NCBI GenBank assembly: GCA_041547565.1 | Contig: JBFEUI010000080.1 | Span: 1 to 13,199, forward strand | Reading direction: 5' to 3' | From: JBFEUI01 sp041547565 | Lineage (GTDB): Bacteria; Pseudomonadota; Gammaproteobacteria; Thiohalomonadales; Thiohalomonadaceae | Length of the DNA stretch: 13,199 nt | Notes under the pieces: generated by a model | What the model saw: only the letters and a program-made list of their open reading frames with translations | Databases searched by the model: none | Told to the model about the DNA's origin: nothing | Part shown: positions 1 to 7,316 of the stretch, piece by piece | Position numbering within the stretch: position 1 is the first letter of the stretch | Layout of the letters: each line of letters starts with the position of its first letter | Translations under genes and position numbers: made by a program

Positions 1-35
1 ATAGGAAAAAACGAGATAAAAAAATGGAGACAACA

Positions 36-437
36 ATGAAAAAACTTTTCATCAAGATCTTTATCGTATCACTGTCTGTGCTGATGTTTGCGGGGTGTCG
101 CACTTCAGCCGTTTACAATGTTCAGGATGCCACCATCGTTGCTGCCGCGGACAAGCCGGCAACCATGGAGCAGGTGCAAAAGGCGATCTTGCGGGCGGGT
201 GCATCACTGGGCTGGAGCATGAAGGCCGAATCGGAGGGCCGAATCATCGGCACCCTGTTCCTGCGCGATCACATGGCCAAGGTTGCCATCGACTACACCA
301 CCACCTCGTACAGCATTACCTACCAGGACAGCAGCAACCTGAAATATGATGCTGAGAACAACACTATCCACAGCAACTACAATGGGTGGGTGCAGAATCT
401 GCAGCGCAATATTCAGGCGCAGATGTCCCTGCTCTAA
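36..437 (+). CDS. small lipoprotein of unknown function
   Basis: Predicted 133-residue lipoprotein. Residues 1-21 form a lipoprotein signal: KK near the N terminus, a hydrophobic stretch, then LMFAGC, with Cys21 as the lipidated residue. The next residue is Arg, not Asp, which favours the outer membrane. The mature part has no domain I can name. It resembles a family of small proteobacterial lipoproteins that end in a conserved HSNYNGWVQNL-type motif (about residues 112-122). ATG at 36 was preferred over the in-frame ATG at 24 because GGAGA (26-30) sits 5 nt before it and because it gives a classical MKK signal start. It converges with the glycosyltransferase gene across 41 nt, so it is not part of the polyene operon. 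The gene is surely real; its function is unknown. Confidence 0.8.
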   Translation: MKKLFIKIFIVSLSVLMFAGCRTSAVYNVQDATIVAAADKPATMEQVQKAILRAGASLGWSMKAESEGRIIGTLFLRDHMAKVAIDYTTTSYSITYQDSSNLKYDAENNTIHSNYNGWVQNLQRNIQAQMSLL

Positions 438-450
438 ATCGCTCGTCTGT

Positions 451-471
451 CGGGGGCCTTCCCGGCCCCCG
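451..471. terminator. GC-rich hairpin between convergent genes
   Basis: A perfect 8-bp stem (CGGGGGCC at 451-458, GGCCCCCG at 464-471) closes a 5-nt loop (TTCCC). It lies between the lipoprotein stop (435-437) and the end of the opposing glycosyltransferase gene (479). Placement suits a bidirectional terminator. There is no T-run on either strand, so it may instead be a 3'-end-stabilising stem or a weak terminator. Confidence 0.5.
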
Positions 472-478
472 ATATGCC

Positions 479-1210
479 TCATCTCGGTTTCAGATAGGCC
501 CGGTACAGCCCAGCCGGGTACATCCCCCACTTGATCAGTTTCCAGGCCACCATGGCCACGATGCGCGTGATGTCCGCGACCGGGCGGAAGTGGCTGGCAC
601 GGGCGTGGGTGGGGTAGCTGGCGGCGATCGGCACGGCGCAACAGGCAAAGCCCGCCCGCACCGCCTCGATAATGATCTCGCTTTCGAACACGAAGCCGCG
701 TGCCCTGTGCACCGGGATATGCAGGCGCTCAAGCGCCGTGGCCGGGTAGAGGCGAAAGCCTGACTGGCTGTCTTCGATGCGCCGGCCCGCCGCCCACGAG
801 ATCCAGAAGTCGGCAAAGCGGTTGGCGAACAGGCGTGCGCGCGGGGCCTGTTCCAGGCTTTTCTTGCGTGCGGCGATGATCAGACTGTCGGGTTGCCCGG
901 CAGCAGCCTTTTCCAGTAAAGGGATATCCTCCGGCGCATGCTGGCCATCGCCATCGAGCGTGACAATGTAGCGGCTGCCCTGACGCAACGCCTCCTGCAT
1001 GCCATCCCACAGGCTCGCCGCCTTGCCCATGTTCTGTTTGTGGCGCAGCAGCGTGAGCGGCAGGTCTGCCAGTTGTGCCACGGTCTCGTCGCCCGAGCCG
1101 TCATCCACCACAATGACACGGGGGCACTGCTGCAGGGCACGCTGCGCAATGTCGCGGATGGTGGCCGCCTCGTTGTAGGCGGGGATGACGATGCTTGTTG
1201 GGCCGATCAT
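479..1210 (-). CDS. family 2 glycosyltransferase (DPM1-like), last gene of APE-type operon
   Basis: A 243-residue GT-A fold glycosyltransferase that would transfer a sugar from an activated donor to a lipid or polyene acceptor at the inner membrane. Visible features are the N-terminal TSIVIPAYNE strand (5-14), DDGS (36-39), the metal-binding DGDGQH (86-91, a DxD motif), DSQSGFR (147-153), FESEI (175-179) and a basic SHFRPV segment (206-211). The C terminus is hydrophobic/aromatic but has no clear transmembrane helix. It starts 18 nt after the ketoreductase stop and closes the operon. Glycosyltransferases are regular members of APE loci and are thought to act on the lipid anchor. In enterobacterial loci, as I recall, this domain is fused to an acyltransferase; here it is free-standing. 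The family is certain, the substrate unknown. Confidence 0.88.
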   Translation of the reverse strand: MIGPTSIVIPAYNEAATIRDIAQRALQQCPRVIVVDDGSGDETVAQLADLPLTLLRHKQNMGKAASLWDGMQEALRQGSRYIVTLDGDGQHAPEDIPLLEKAAAGQPDSLIIAARKKSLEQAPRARLFANRFADFWISWAAGRRIEDSQSGFRLYPATALERLHIPVHRARGFVFESEIIIEAVRAGFACCAVPIAASYPTHARASHFRPVADITRIVAMVAWKLIKWGMYPAGLYRAYLKPR

Positions 1211-1228
1211 GGGACTATGCTAATTGCC

Positions 1229-1951
1229 TCAGGCCATCGCGCCATTGATGCCGATCACCTGCCCTGAAATGTAGCCGGCCTCCTCGGAGGCGAGAAAGGC
1301 GACCAGGTGGGCCACCTCCTCGGCGCTGCCGGCCCGTTGCATGGGCACCAGCTGCCTGATGGTCTCGGGCGGGAAGGTCTCTTCGCTCATCGGTGAGGTG
1401 ATGATGCCGGGCGCCACCACGTTGGCCGTGATGCCGCGCGAGGCCAGTTCGATGGCCAGCGACTTGCTGGCTCCGTGCAGCCCCGACTTGGCCGCCGCGT
1501 AGTTGGCCTGGCCGCGGTTGCCCATGACGCCAGCGATGGAGGAGAGGGAGATCACCCGGCCCCAGCGGGTTCGCATCATCGGCAGCAGCAGCGGCTGGGT
1601 GACGTTGAAAAAGCCGTTCAGCGATACATCGACGACGCGGCGCCACTGTTGCGGGCTCATCCCCGCCATGGGCGCATCGTCGTGAATGCCCGCGTTGTTC
1701 ACCACGATCTGGATCGGGGTGCTTTCGGCAAGCGGAGTCAGTGCCGCAGCCGCGGCATCAGGGTCGCAGACATCGAAACAGACCGTCTCCGCGCTGCCGC
1801 CCGCCTCCTCGCGAATTTCATTCGCCACGCGTTCGGCTGCCTGTTCGTTGCTGTTGGCATGCACAATGACGTGATGGCCCTGCCGGGCCAGTCGCCTGCA
1901 TACGGCGCTGCCGATGGCGCCACTGCCACCCGTGACCAGTGCCCTTTTCAC
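1229..1951 (-). CDS. apeQ: 3-oxoacyl-ACP reductase (FabG-like, ApeQ-type)
   Basis: A 240-residue short-chain dehydrogenase that reduces the 3-ketoacyl-ACP made by the ketosynthase to 3-hydroxyacyl-ACP, using NAD(P)H. The cofactor motif TGGSGAIG is at 7-14 and NNAG at 85-88. The catalytic tetrad is Asn112, Ser138 (in SLSS), Tyr151 and Lys155 (YAAAK), followed by PG at 181-182. Length and motifs match FabG closely with nothing missing. The start is GTG at 1951, whose GTGA overlaps the stop of the upstream dehydratase by 4 nt. A GGGAG Shine-Dalgarno at 1960-1964 with 8-nt spacing supports it. The adjacent dehydratase and KS/CLF genes place it in polyene chain elongation (ApeQ role) rather than housekeeping fatty acid synthesis. 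Confidence 0.93.
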   Translation of the reverse strand: MKRALVTGGSGAIGSAVCRRLARQGHHVIVHANSNEQAAERVANEIREEAGGSAETVCFDVCDPDAAAAALTPLAESTPIQIVVNNAGIHDDAPMAGMSPQQWRRVVDVSLNGFFNVTQPLLLPMMRTRWGRVISLSSIAGVMGNRGQANYAAAKSGLHGASKSLAIELASRGITANVVAPGIITSPMSEETFPPETIRQLVPMQRAGSAEEVAHLVAFLASEEAGYISGQVIGINGAMA

Positions 1952-2391
1952 TGTATAGTCTCCCTGCTCTCGTTGAAAACGGTCGCACGCCCCTCGACCA
2001 GCGCCTGTCCCGTGGAAGAGGTGACGCTGAAGTTGTAGATAAAGCCCGCGGCATCGCCGCCGAGCCGCTCGGCGTGGATGATCAGTTCATCGTCCAGCTG
2101 GTGCAGTGTCTCGGCGTGCAGTGAAACGCCGCGCAAGGCGGCCAGGTAGCCCTGCGTGGGTCCGTCTTCAGCGCTCCTCAACAGTCCACCGTGGACCGCC
2201 ATCGCCTGGGCCGCGTACTCGACCGCGCAGATGGCGGCGAGCCGGCCGTCACGGCGCAGGGGGTTGTGCGGGTCGCGGTGGCTGCTGCTGTGGCAGGTGA
2301 TGCTCTGCGCGTCCCATGCGACGACCCGCTCGAGCAGGCACATGGTGCCCGCGTGGGGGATCAGGCGGCACAGCCGGTCGTGGCTCAACAC
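1948..2391 (-). CDS. apeP: ApeP-type hotdog 3-hydroxyacyl-ACP dehydratase
   Basis: About 147 residues with a single hotdog fold; it would remove water from 3-hydroxyacyl-ACP to give the trans double bond in each elongation cycle. Key features are IPHAGTMCLLE at the N terminus (11-21, His13 in the PHAG motif) and AVEYAAQAMAVH (56-67, Glu58 in the helix after the first motif), both typical of ApeP/FabA-FabZ relatives. The frame stays open upstream to 2634, but that extension is low-complexity Arg/Pro/Gly read out of the CLF gene. GTG at 2391 is chosen because GGAG lies 8 nt before it and the resulting overlap with the CLF stop is 7 nt. TTG at 2388 is an alternative. In known systems ApeP works as a complex with ApeI; both occur in this operon. 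Confidence 0.85.
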   Translation of the reverse strand: MLSHDRLCRLIPHAGTMCLLERVVAWDAQSITCHSSSHRDPHNPLRRDGRLAAICAVEYAAQAMAVHGGLLRSAEDGPTQGYLAALRGVSLHAETLHQLDDELIIHAERLGGDAAGFIYNFSVTSSTGQALVEGRATVFNESRETIQ

Positions 2392-3182
2392 GGTGTGAGC
2401 TCCAGCAACAGGGACTGCCCGCCCTGATAGTCGAATACGACCAGGCCCTCTTGCTGGCGGGCCAGGGCGGCGAGCAGCGGCAGGGCCCGGGCGGCGGGGT
2501 TGCCGGTGCGCAGTGCCTCGAGTTCGGGGTGGGCCATGGCGGAGGCCTCGCCGGCCTCTGCGCTGAACCGCAGGGTGCATTCGGCCAGGGTGTGCCTGCT
2601 GCGTTGCGGTGTGAGGCGCAGGGCCACGGCGCAATCGGCAACGATGGGACGGCAGGGTGCCAGGGGCTGGGGAAAGGGGATGTCATAGGTCACCAGCATC
2701 ACCGCCCGTTGTTCCGCGCTGGCCTGCACGGCGGCGCTAAGCAGGCCGGCGGCAAAGCTGTCGTCGTAAGCGGCGATGCTGGTCGATGCCTCCATCGAGC
2801 CGCTGGCGATGCTCCAGTAACCGGCCGGGGCATTGTGCACCGAATTGTGAAAGCGCATCGGCGAGACCATCGGCTCGGCTTCCGCCAGTGACTGGCACAG
2901 CTGGTGGAGGATCTCGGTATCACCGTTGGCCGAGGCGAATAGCGTTGCCAGCTCGCCGTCCTGCGGGCTGCCCGATTCGCGTGACTCCCGCGCCACGCGC
3001 AGCGCCAGTTTCGTGGTGGCGCTGCTGCGGCGGCGTTCGGTGGGCGGCAGTATCTCGGGCGCCACGCGAGCCAGGGCGGTGCCCTCATAGGGCGTGGCAC
3101 CGTTCAGCACCGCGGCGGCCTGTGGCCAGCCGTCCAGGCCGGGTGCGGCAACCGCCGGGGCTTCCAGGAACAGCCTCAGCAT
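2385..3182 (-). CDS. apeC: ketosynthase-like chain-length-factor subunit (ApeC-type)
   Basis: A 265-residue protein related to the N-terminal half of beta-ketoacyl synthases (Ketoacyl-synt_2 type), too short to be a complete KS. It contains FHNSVHNAPAGYWSIA (111-126), a signature of this subfamily. Where a KS has TACSS, this protein reads SGSMEAS (127-133), so the nucleophilic cysteine is absent. By analogy with the ApeO-ApeC heterodimer it would pair with the KS encoded just upstream, shaping the product tunnel rather than condensing. Its ATG overlaps the KS stop by 7 nt and its own stop overlaps the ApeP start by 7 nt, consistent with translational coupling. Confidence in the family is good; the CLF role is inferred from the missing Cys and the position next to the KS. 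Confidence 0.85.
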   Translation of the reverse strand: MLRLFLEAPAVAAPGLDGWPQAAAVLNGATPYEGTALARVAPEILPPTERRRSSATTKLALRVARESRESGSPQDGELATLFASANGDTEILHQLCQSLAEAEPMVSPMRFHNSVHNAPAGYWSIASGSMEASTSIAAYDDSFAAGLLSAAVQASAEQRAVMLVTYDIPFPQPLAPCRPIVADCAVALRLTPQRSRHTLAECTLRFSAEAGEASAMAHPELEALRTGNPAARALPLLAALARQQEGLVVFDYQGGQSLLLELTPC

Positions 3183-4363
3183 GGCGCGGTTCCGAAAATA
3201 AGGCTGCAGTTGCTGCCGCCGAAGCCGAATGAGTTGCTGATCACCCGCTGCACCCCGGTGTGGCGGCTGTCCCGCAGGATATTGCTCGAGAGCTGCGGGT
3301 CGGGGCTTTGCGTGTTGAGGCTGCCCGGCATGAATCCGTGCTCAAGGCACAGCAGGGCGATGATCGCCTCGGTGATCCCGGCGGCCCCCAGGGTGTGGCC
3401 GGTCCACCCCTTGGTGGAACTGCATGGCGTTTCGCTGCCGAAGACGCTCTGGATGCCCCGGTCCTCGGAGGCGTCGTTACTGGGGGTGGCGGTGCCGTGC
3501 ATGTTGATGTAGTCGATTTGACCGGGCGTGAGCCCGGCCCGCTGCAGCGCGGTATTCATCGCCAGGGCGGCACCGGCCCCCTGCGGGTGGGGGGTCGACA
3601 TGTGATAGGCGTCGCTGCTCTCGCCGTAGCCCAGCAGGACGGGGCCGGCCGAGTCTGCGCCCTGTTTTTCCACAATCGCAAAGCCGGCGGCCTCGCCGAT
3701 GTTGATGCCGTCGCGTGCCCGGTCACAGGGGCGGCAGGGGTGTTCGGAGACCAGTTCCAGCGAGTGAAATCCGTACAGGGTGGTCAGGCAGAGGCTGTCC
3801 ACGCCGCCGACAAAGGCCGCATCGCAGAGGCCGGCGGCGATATGGCGCTGGGCGTCGGCGAACACCTTGGCGCTGGAGGAGCAGGCGGTAGAGACGGTGA
3901 AGGCCGGGCCTTCCAGCCCCAGCCTGCGCCGCAGGTAGCCGGTGACAGAGTAAAGATCGTGAGTACCCCGGTAATGGTAGTCGGCGGGCAGGGTGCCGTG
4001 CTCGTCGCGCCGGCGGTAGGCCAGTTCCGTGCTGAGGATGCCGGAGGTGCTGCTGCCGATAAACAGTCCGATGCGTTCACTGGCAATGCGTTGTTTCAGA
4101 CCTGCCACCGCGGCGAGGAAGTCGTCCTGCTGCAGGGCCATTTCCGCAAGGCGGTTGTTGCGGCAGTCGTACTCCCGCCAGTCGCCTTCCAGTGCCGCCT
4201 GTTCCAGGCCCTCCACCCGCCCGATCCAGGTGTCGATGGCCGCGTGCGGAAAATCGTTTTTTCTCAGACCGCTACGCCCCTCTACCAGGGCATCGAACAG
4301 TTCGCTGCCACCGTGGCCGGCGGCGCTGACGGTAGTGTGGGCTGTTATGTTAAGAGGGATCAC
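3176..4363 (-). CDS. apeO: beta-ketoacyl-ACP synthase (FabF-like, ApeO-type)
   Basis: A 395-residue condensing enzyme of the FabF/KS-II group that extends the acyl chain by decarboxylative condensation with malonyl-ACP. The full catalytic set is present: Cys161 in VSTACSSS, His289 in NMHGTAT, Lys318 in STKGWTGH, His323 in the same motif, and the SNSFGFGGSN loop at 377-386. The start is GTG at 4363; an in-frame stop lies a few codons upstream, so no earlier start exists. No convincing Shine-Dalgarno is visible. The first residues (IPLNITAHTTVSAAG) match the usual start of this family. It is separated by 50 nt from the exporter gene, the largest gap in the operon, and overlaps the CLF gene by 7 nt. 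It is the only complete KS in the locus. Confidence 0.92.
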   Translation of the reverse strand: MIPLNITAHTTVSAAGHGGSELFDALVEGRSGLRKNDFPHAAIDTWIGRVEGLEQAALEGDWREYDCRNNRLAEMALQQDDFLAAVAGLKQRIASERIGLFIGSSTSGILSTELAYRRRDEHGTLPADYHYRGTHDLYSVTGYLRRRLGLEGPAFTVSTACSSSAKVFADAQRHIAAGLCDAAFVGGVDSLCLTTLYGFHSLELVSEHPCRPCDRARDGINIGEAAGFAIVEKQGADSAGPVLLGYGESSDAYHMSTPHPQGAGAALAMNTALQRAGLTPGQIDYINMHGTATPSNDASEDRGIQSVFGSETPCSSTKGWTGHTLGAAGITEAIIALLCLEHGFMPGSLNTQSPDPQLSSNILRDSRHTGVQRVISNSFGFGGSNCSLIFGTAPC

Positions 4364-4395
4364 GATGCATCAACAGGGCGACTGAATTTCCATTT

Positions 4396-4407
4396 CAAAC
4401 GCGTTTG
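4396..4407. repeat. 12-bp perfect palindrome in the exporter-ketosynthase gap
   Basis: CAAACGCGTTTG is a perfect inverted repeat in the only sizeable gap (4364-4413) inside the operon. It could be an operator or an mRNA processing/attenuation site separating the export half from the core synthesis half, or it may be chance. No clear -35/-10 pair for an internal promoter was recognised next to it. Confidence 0.35.
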
Positions 4408-4413
4408 TCATTC

Positions 4414-6711
4414 CTATTTCGGGCGCGCGTCATTATGCACCATTGTGGCGCTTAATATAAGGCTGAGCAGCGCACCGATGCTGACGGTCAGACCTATCGC
4501 CTGCAGTACCGGTATTGCAGTGGTGGCGAGCAGTCCGAACACCATCAGCGTCGTGAGGCTGCAGGTAATCAGGGCCAGGGCCGTGGCGGCGAAATGCGGA
4601 TGGCTGCTCGGGGTGCGTTCGATAAACAGGGCGTAGTCGAGACCGATGCCCAGCACCAGCAGCAGTGCCGCGATGTGGAACAGGGACAGCTGCTGTCCCA
4701 GCAGGTGCAGTAAAGCGGTGGTCAGCAGTATCGCGGCGGTGACAGGGGCAAGCACGCGCCACACCCGCCTGGCACGCAGCGCCCAGAGCAGCACAAGCGC
4801 GGCACCGAGCAGCCCGTAGCCGGACATGATCAGGGTCTCGTCGCGGTAGCTGGCCACCATGCGCGATGATTCGCTCGTCAGGTCGAGGTAGTGGATGTTG
4901 CCGCCGATCTCCCGCACCACGGCTCTGAGCGCTTGCTCATCCGCCACGGCGTAGAGGGGAATAATGCCCATCCAGTGGTCCCGGTAAACGCGCATCCGGG
5001 TCTCCAGTTGCAGCCCCAGGGACGAATTGTGCAGCGCATCGAAGGTGAGCGGCTCCAGCCCGCGGCTCTGCTCAACCGCCTCGAGAAACGGTGTGAACAG
5101 GCCGGGTCTGAACGGCGATGTGGCGACAGCCTGCTGCATTGCCTGCCGCAGGGTTGGGGCATCGGGCAGTGCCGCCTGGCGTTGCCGCTGCCTGGCCTGG
5201 CTGGGAAGGTAGCGGGAGGGCAACTGGTAACCGGCCAGTTGCCGGCGTTGAACCAGTTCTGACAGGGGCTGTTCCAGTGCCTCGCTCAGCTGCAGCAGCG
5301 CCTCCGGGTTTGCCGCCTCGATGAGCAGCACGCGGTTGCCCTGCGGGATGCCGAACTCACCGCGCAGGCGGCGATCCAGCGTCTTGGCCTCGGCGGATAC
5401 GGGACTGAGGCGCGCCATGTCATGCTCCCACAGCCTGTCGCTGTTGACGCCAAGATAGGGCAGGGTGGCAATGATGCACAGCGGCGCCAGCCACTTCAGC
5501 CGGGGGGGCGGGGTGACAGGCCGTAGCCAGTGCGTGCGGCTGGTTGGCAAAGAGAACCGCGGCACCAGCACGGGCAGTACAAAACGGGTGGCGGCGGTGG
5601 CGGCAAGCAGGCCGACGATGGCAAAGGTGCCCAGTTGGGACAGTCCGCCGAAACCGGAAAAGAGCAGTGCGGAGAAGCCGAGTGCGGTGGTGATCAGGCC
5701 CAGGCGCAGCGTCGGCCAGATATGGTGCATGGCGCGGCGGCTCTCAACGCTGAATGCGGTATGGGTGAACAGATGGATCGGGTAGTCCACGGCGATCCCG
5801 ATCAGTGTAATGCCAAAGGCCAGTGTAATGCCGTGGATGGCACCGAACAGCAGGGTCACGGCGGCGGTAGCGGCGATGATGCCGGTGAAAAGGGGCAGTG
5901 CGACGACCAGTGCCAGCCGTAACGAGCGGAACACAAACCACAGCAACAGGCCGACCCCCAGGCTGGCCAGGATGGACAGTTGCCGGGCCTGGCTGCGTAT
6001 CAGGGCGCGAGAGTCCACGGCAAATTTGCCCACGCCGCTGATGCTCAGGGTGATACCTGTCTCCTGGCGAATCGGTGCAAAGGCCTGTTCAATGGCGGCC
6101 AGTGCCGCTTCCTGCCTGTCCAGCTCAAGGGCGGGGAAGTCGCTGCGCAGCATGATCAGGGCGCAACAGCCATCGCGCGTGAACCACACCCCCTGCCGGG
6201 TGTTGGGGCGGTAGTCCGTCGCCCAGCTTTGCAGCAGTTGGCGGAAGGTGCCTGTCGGATCGGCTGGCAGATGGCGGCGGTAGAGGAGCCCGAGCGGTGT
6301 GGCCAGCTCCTTTTCCCGCTGCGCAAGTGCCGCGTGCAGGCTCTCCGTTGTCAGGGCGGTGTCGGCAAGCAGGTAGCGGTAGGGGAACAGCAGTGACTCC
6401 ACCTCGGCCCCGAGCGCGGCACCGCCGTTATTGACGTCGGAGAAGTGATCGCTGTCCTTTAGTATGCGAGCCAGTTGCGTGCTGGCCTGTGCCAGCTCAT
6501 CTCCCGGTGCACCGGCAAGCTCGAGTAGCAGCATGCGCGTTGCAGCGCCCTGTTTGAGTTCATCCAGCAGCAGTGACTGGCTGTGGCTGCCTGCCCGTGG
6601 CAGAAACTGCGTCAGGTCGGTGTTGAGCGGTGGTGCGGTGAGGATAACAGCGCCACAGGCTCCGATAAACAGCAGCCACAGGGCAATATAGCGAAGTGCG
6701 GTGCCGGTCAT
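4414..6711 (-). CDS. MMPL/RND-family exporter of APE-type locus
   Basis: About 765 residues with the classic RND duplication. TM1 is at about 8-27, followed by a large periplasmic loop (about 30-245) and a block of five helices (about 246-385). TM7 is near 406-422, then a second periplasmic loop (about 425-625) and a final five-helix block (about 628-758). The proton-relay style motifs GIAVDYPIH (about 305-313) and GIGLDYALF (about 688-696) fall in equivalent helices of the two halves. APE loci carry such a predicted exporter, thought to move the glycolipid-like product out of the inner membrane. ATG at 6711 overlaps the LolA-like stop by one base (TGATG); GTG at 6714, one codon earlier, is equally possible. 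The family is certain; the cargo is inferred from neighbours. Confidence 0.88.
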   Translation of the reverse strand: MTGTALRYIALWLLFIGACGAVILTAPPLNTDLTQFLPRAGSHSQSLLLDELKQGAATRMLLLELAGAPGDELAQASTQLARILKDSDHFSDVNNGGAALGAEVESLLFPYRYLLADTALTTESLHAALAQREKELATPLGLLYRRHLPADPTGTFRQLLQSWATDYRPNTRQGVWFTRDGCCALIMLRSDFPALELDRQEAALAAIEQAFAPIRQETGITLSISGVGKFAVDSRALIRSQARQLSILASLGVGLLLWFVFRSLRLALVVALPLFTGIIAATAAVTLLFGAIHGITLAFGITLIGIAVDYPIHLFTHTAFSVESRRAMHHIWPTLRLGLITTALGFSALLFSGFGGLSQLGTFAIVGLLAATAATRFVLPVLVPRFSLPTSRTHWLRPVTPPPRLKWLAPLCIIATLPYLGVNSDRLWEHDMARLSPVSAEAKTLDRRLRGEFGIPQGNRVLLIEAANPEALLQLSEALEQPLSELVQRRQLAGYQLPSRYLPSQARQRQRQAALPDAPTLRQAMQQAVATSPFRPGLFTPFLEAVEQSRGLEPLTFDALHNSSLGLQLETRMRVYRDHWMGIIPLYAVADEQALRAVVREIGGNIHYLDLTSESSRMVASYRDETLIMSGYGLLGAALVLLWALRARRVWRVLAPVTAAILLTTALLHLLGQQLSLFHIAALLLVLGIGLDYALFIERTPSSHPHFAATALALITCSLTTLMVFGLLATTAIPVLQAIGLTVSIGALLSLILSATMVHNDARPK

Positions 6712-7316
6712 CACTGCAGCGGCCGGCCGATTTCAAGCGTGGTGGTGTCGCCAAGCGGTTCGTTGATCTCAAAGCGTTTGATTTCACCGTGCGAACCGTT
6801 CGCCTCCAGCGTCAAGATATAGCCCTGCAGCCGGCTGTCCCTGGGCCGCAGGGTCATGTGCCATGCCTCCCTGCTACCGCTGAGCTGTATCGTGTAGTGC
6901 TGCTCCAGGGTGGGGCGGTCGCCGCGCAGCAGAGCACGGAATCCGGCCACAAAGCCGTAGAGCCAGGGCTGCTGCTGCAGTGACAGTTCAACGGTTTCGC
7001 CCGGTTTATCGTCGCGGTACAGCCGGATGCTGCGGTCGTCTATCACCGTGCGTGTCTTTACCGGTGTAACGGTCTCCTTGGTCATTACACCGGCCGGGCT
7101 CAGGCTGAGGGTGCCACGGCTGACCAGCGGTATGCGCAGCATCTCCGACTCCCGGGTTTCGGTGAAACTGACAGGTGGGCGCACGGTGGCGGCGAGTTCC
7201 TGCATCAGGGCCGGCAGGCCCCAGTCGGCATATGCCACCGCTGACACAAACAGTGCTAGCAGCAGGCCGGCGAACCTCTGCCGGAAGTTAACGGCTCTTC
7301 TTCTCGACAGTTTCAT
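6711..7316 (-). CDS. LolA-like periplasmic carrier protein
   Basis: About 201 residues with a Sec signal: basic MKLSRRRAVNFRQR, a hydrophobic core (15-28) and a likely AYA/DW cut after residue 30. The mature part has the look of a LolA/LolB-like lipid-binding beta-barrel: an FTETR strand, SRGTLSLSPAGVMTKET (66-82) resembling the G-x-L-x-x-x-P-x-x-x-R/K core, and later DDRSIRLYRDD (93-103). In APE loci a LolA-family protein sits next to the MMPL exporter and is presumed to ferry the lipidated product across the periplasm. Start choice: the frame opens further upstream inside the acyltransferase gene, but only ATG 7316 (or ATG 7328, four codons earlier) yields a clean signal peptide. It overlaps the acyltransferase end by 29 nt. 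Confidence 0.8.
   Translation of the reverse strand: MKLSRRRAVNFRQRFAGLLLALFVSAVAYADWGLPALMQELAATVRPPVSFTETRESEMLRIPLVSRGTLSLSPAGVMTKETVTPVKTRTVIDDRSIRLYRDDKPGETVELSLQQQPWLYGFVAGFRALLRGDRPTLEQHYTIQLSGSREAWHMTLRPRDSRLQGYILTLEANGSHGEIKRFEINEPLGDTTTLEIGRPLQ

Noticed and set aside
1948..2634. 228-residue version of the ApeP-type dehydratase
   Set aside because: The first 81 residues are Arg/Pro/Gly-rich read-through of the overlapping CLF gene; the hotdog domain and ribosome site fit GTG 2391.
4370..4411. Possible 13-residue leader peptide before the ketosynthase
   Set aside because: It has no ribosome site at usable spacing and no regulatory codon pattern; it is a short chance frame in the gap.
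3260..4636. Long plus-strand open frame (458 codons) opposite the ketosynthase and exporter end
   Set aside because: It is antisense to a KS with complete catalytic motifs; its translation is Gly/Ala/Val-rich without domains, as expected for a shadow frame in GC-rich DNA.
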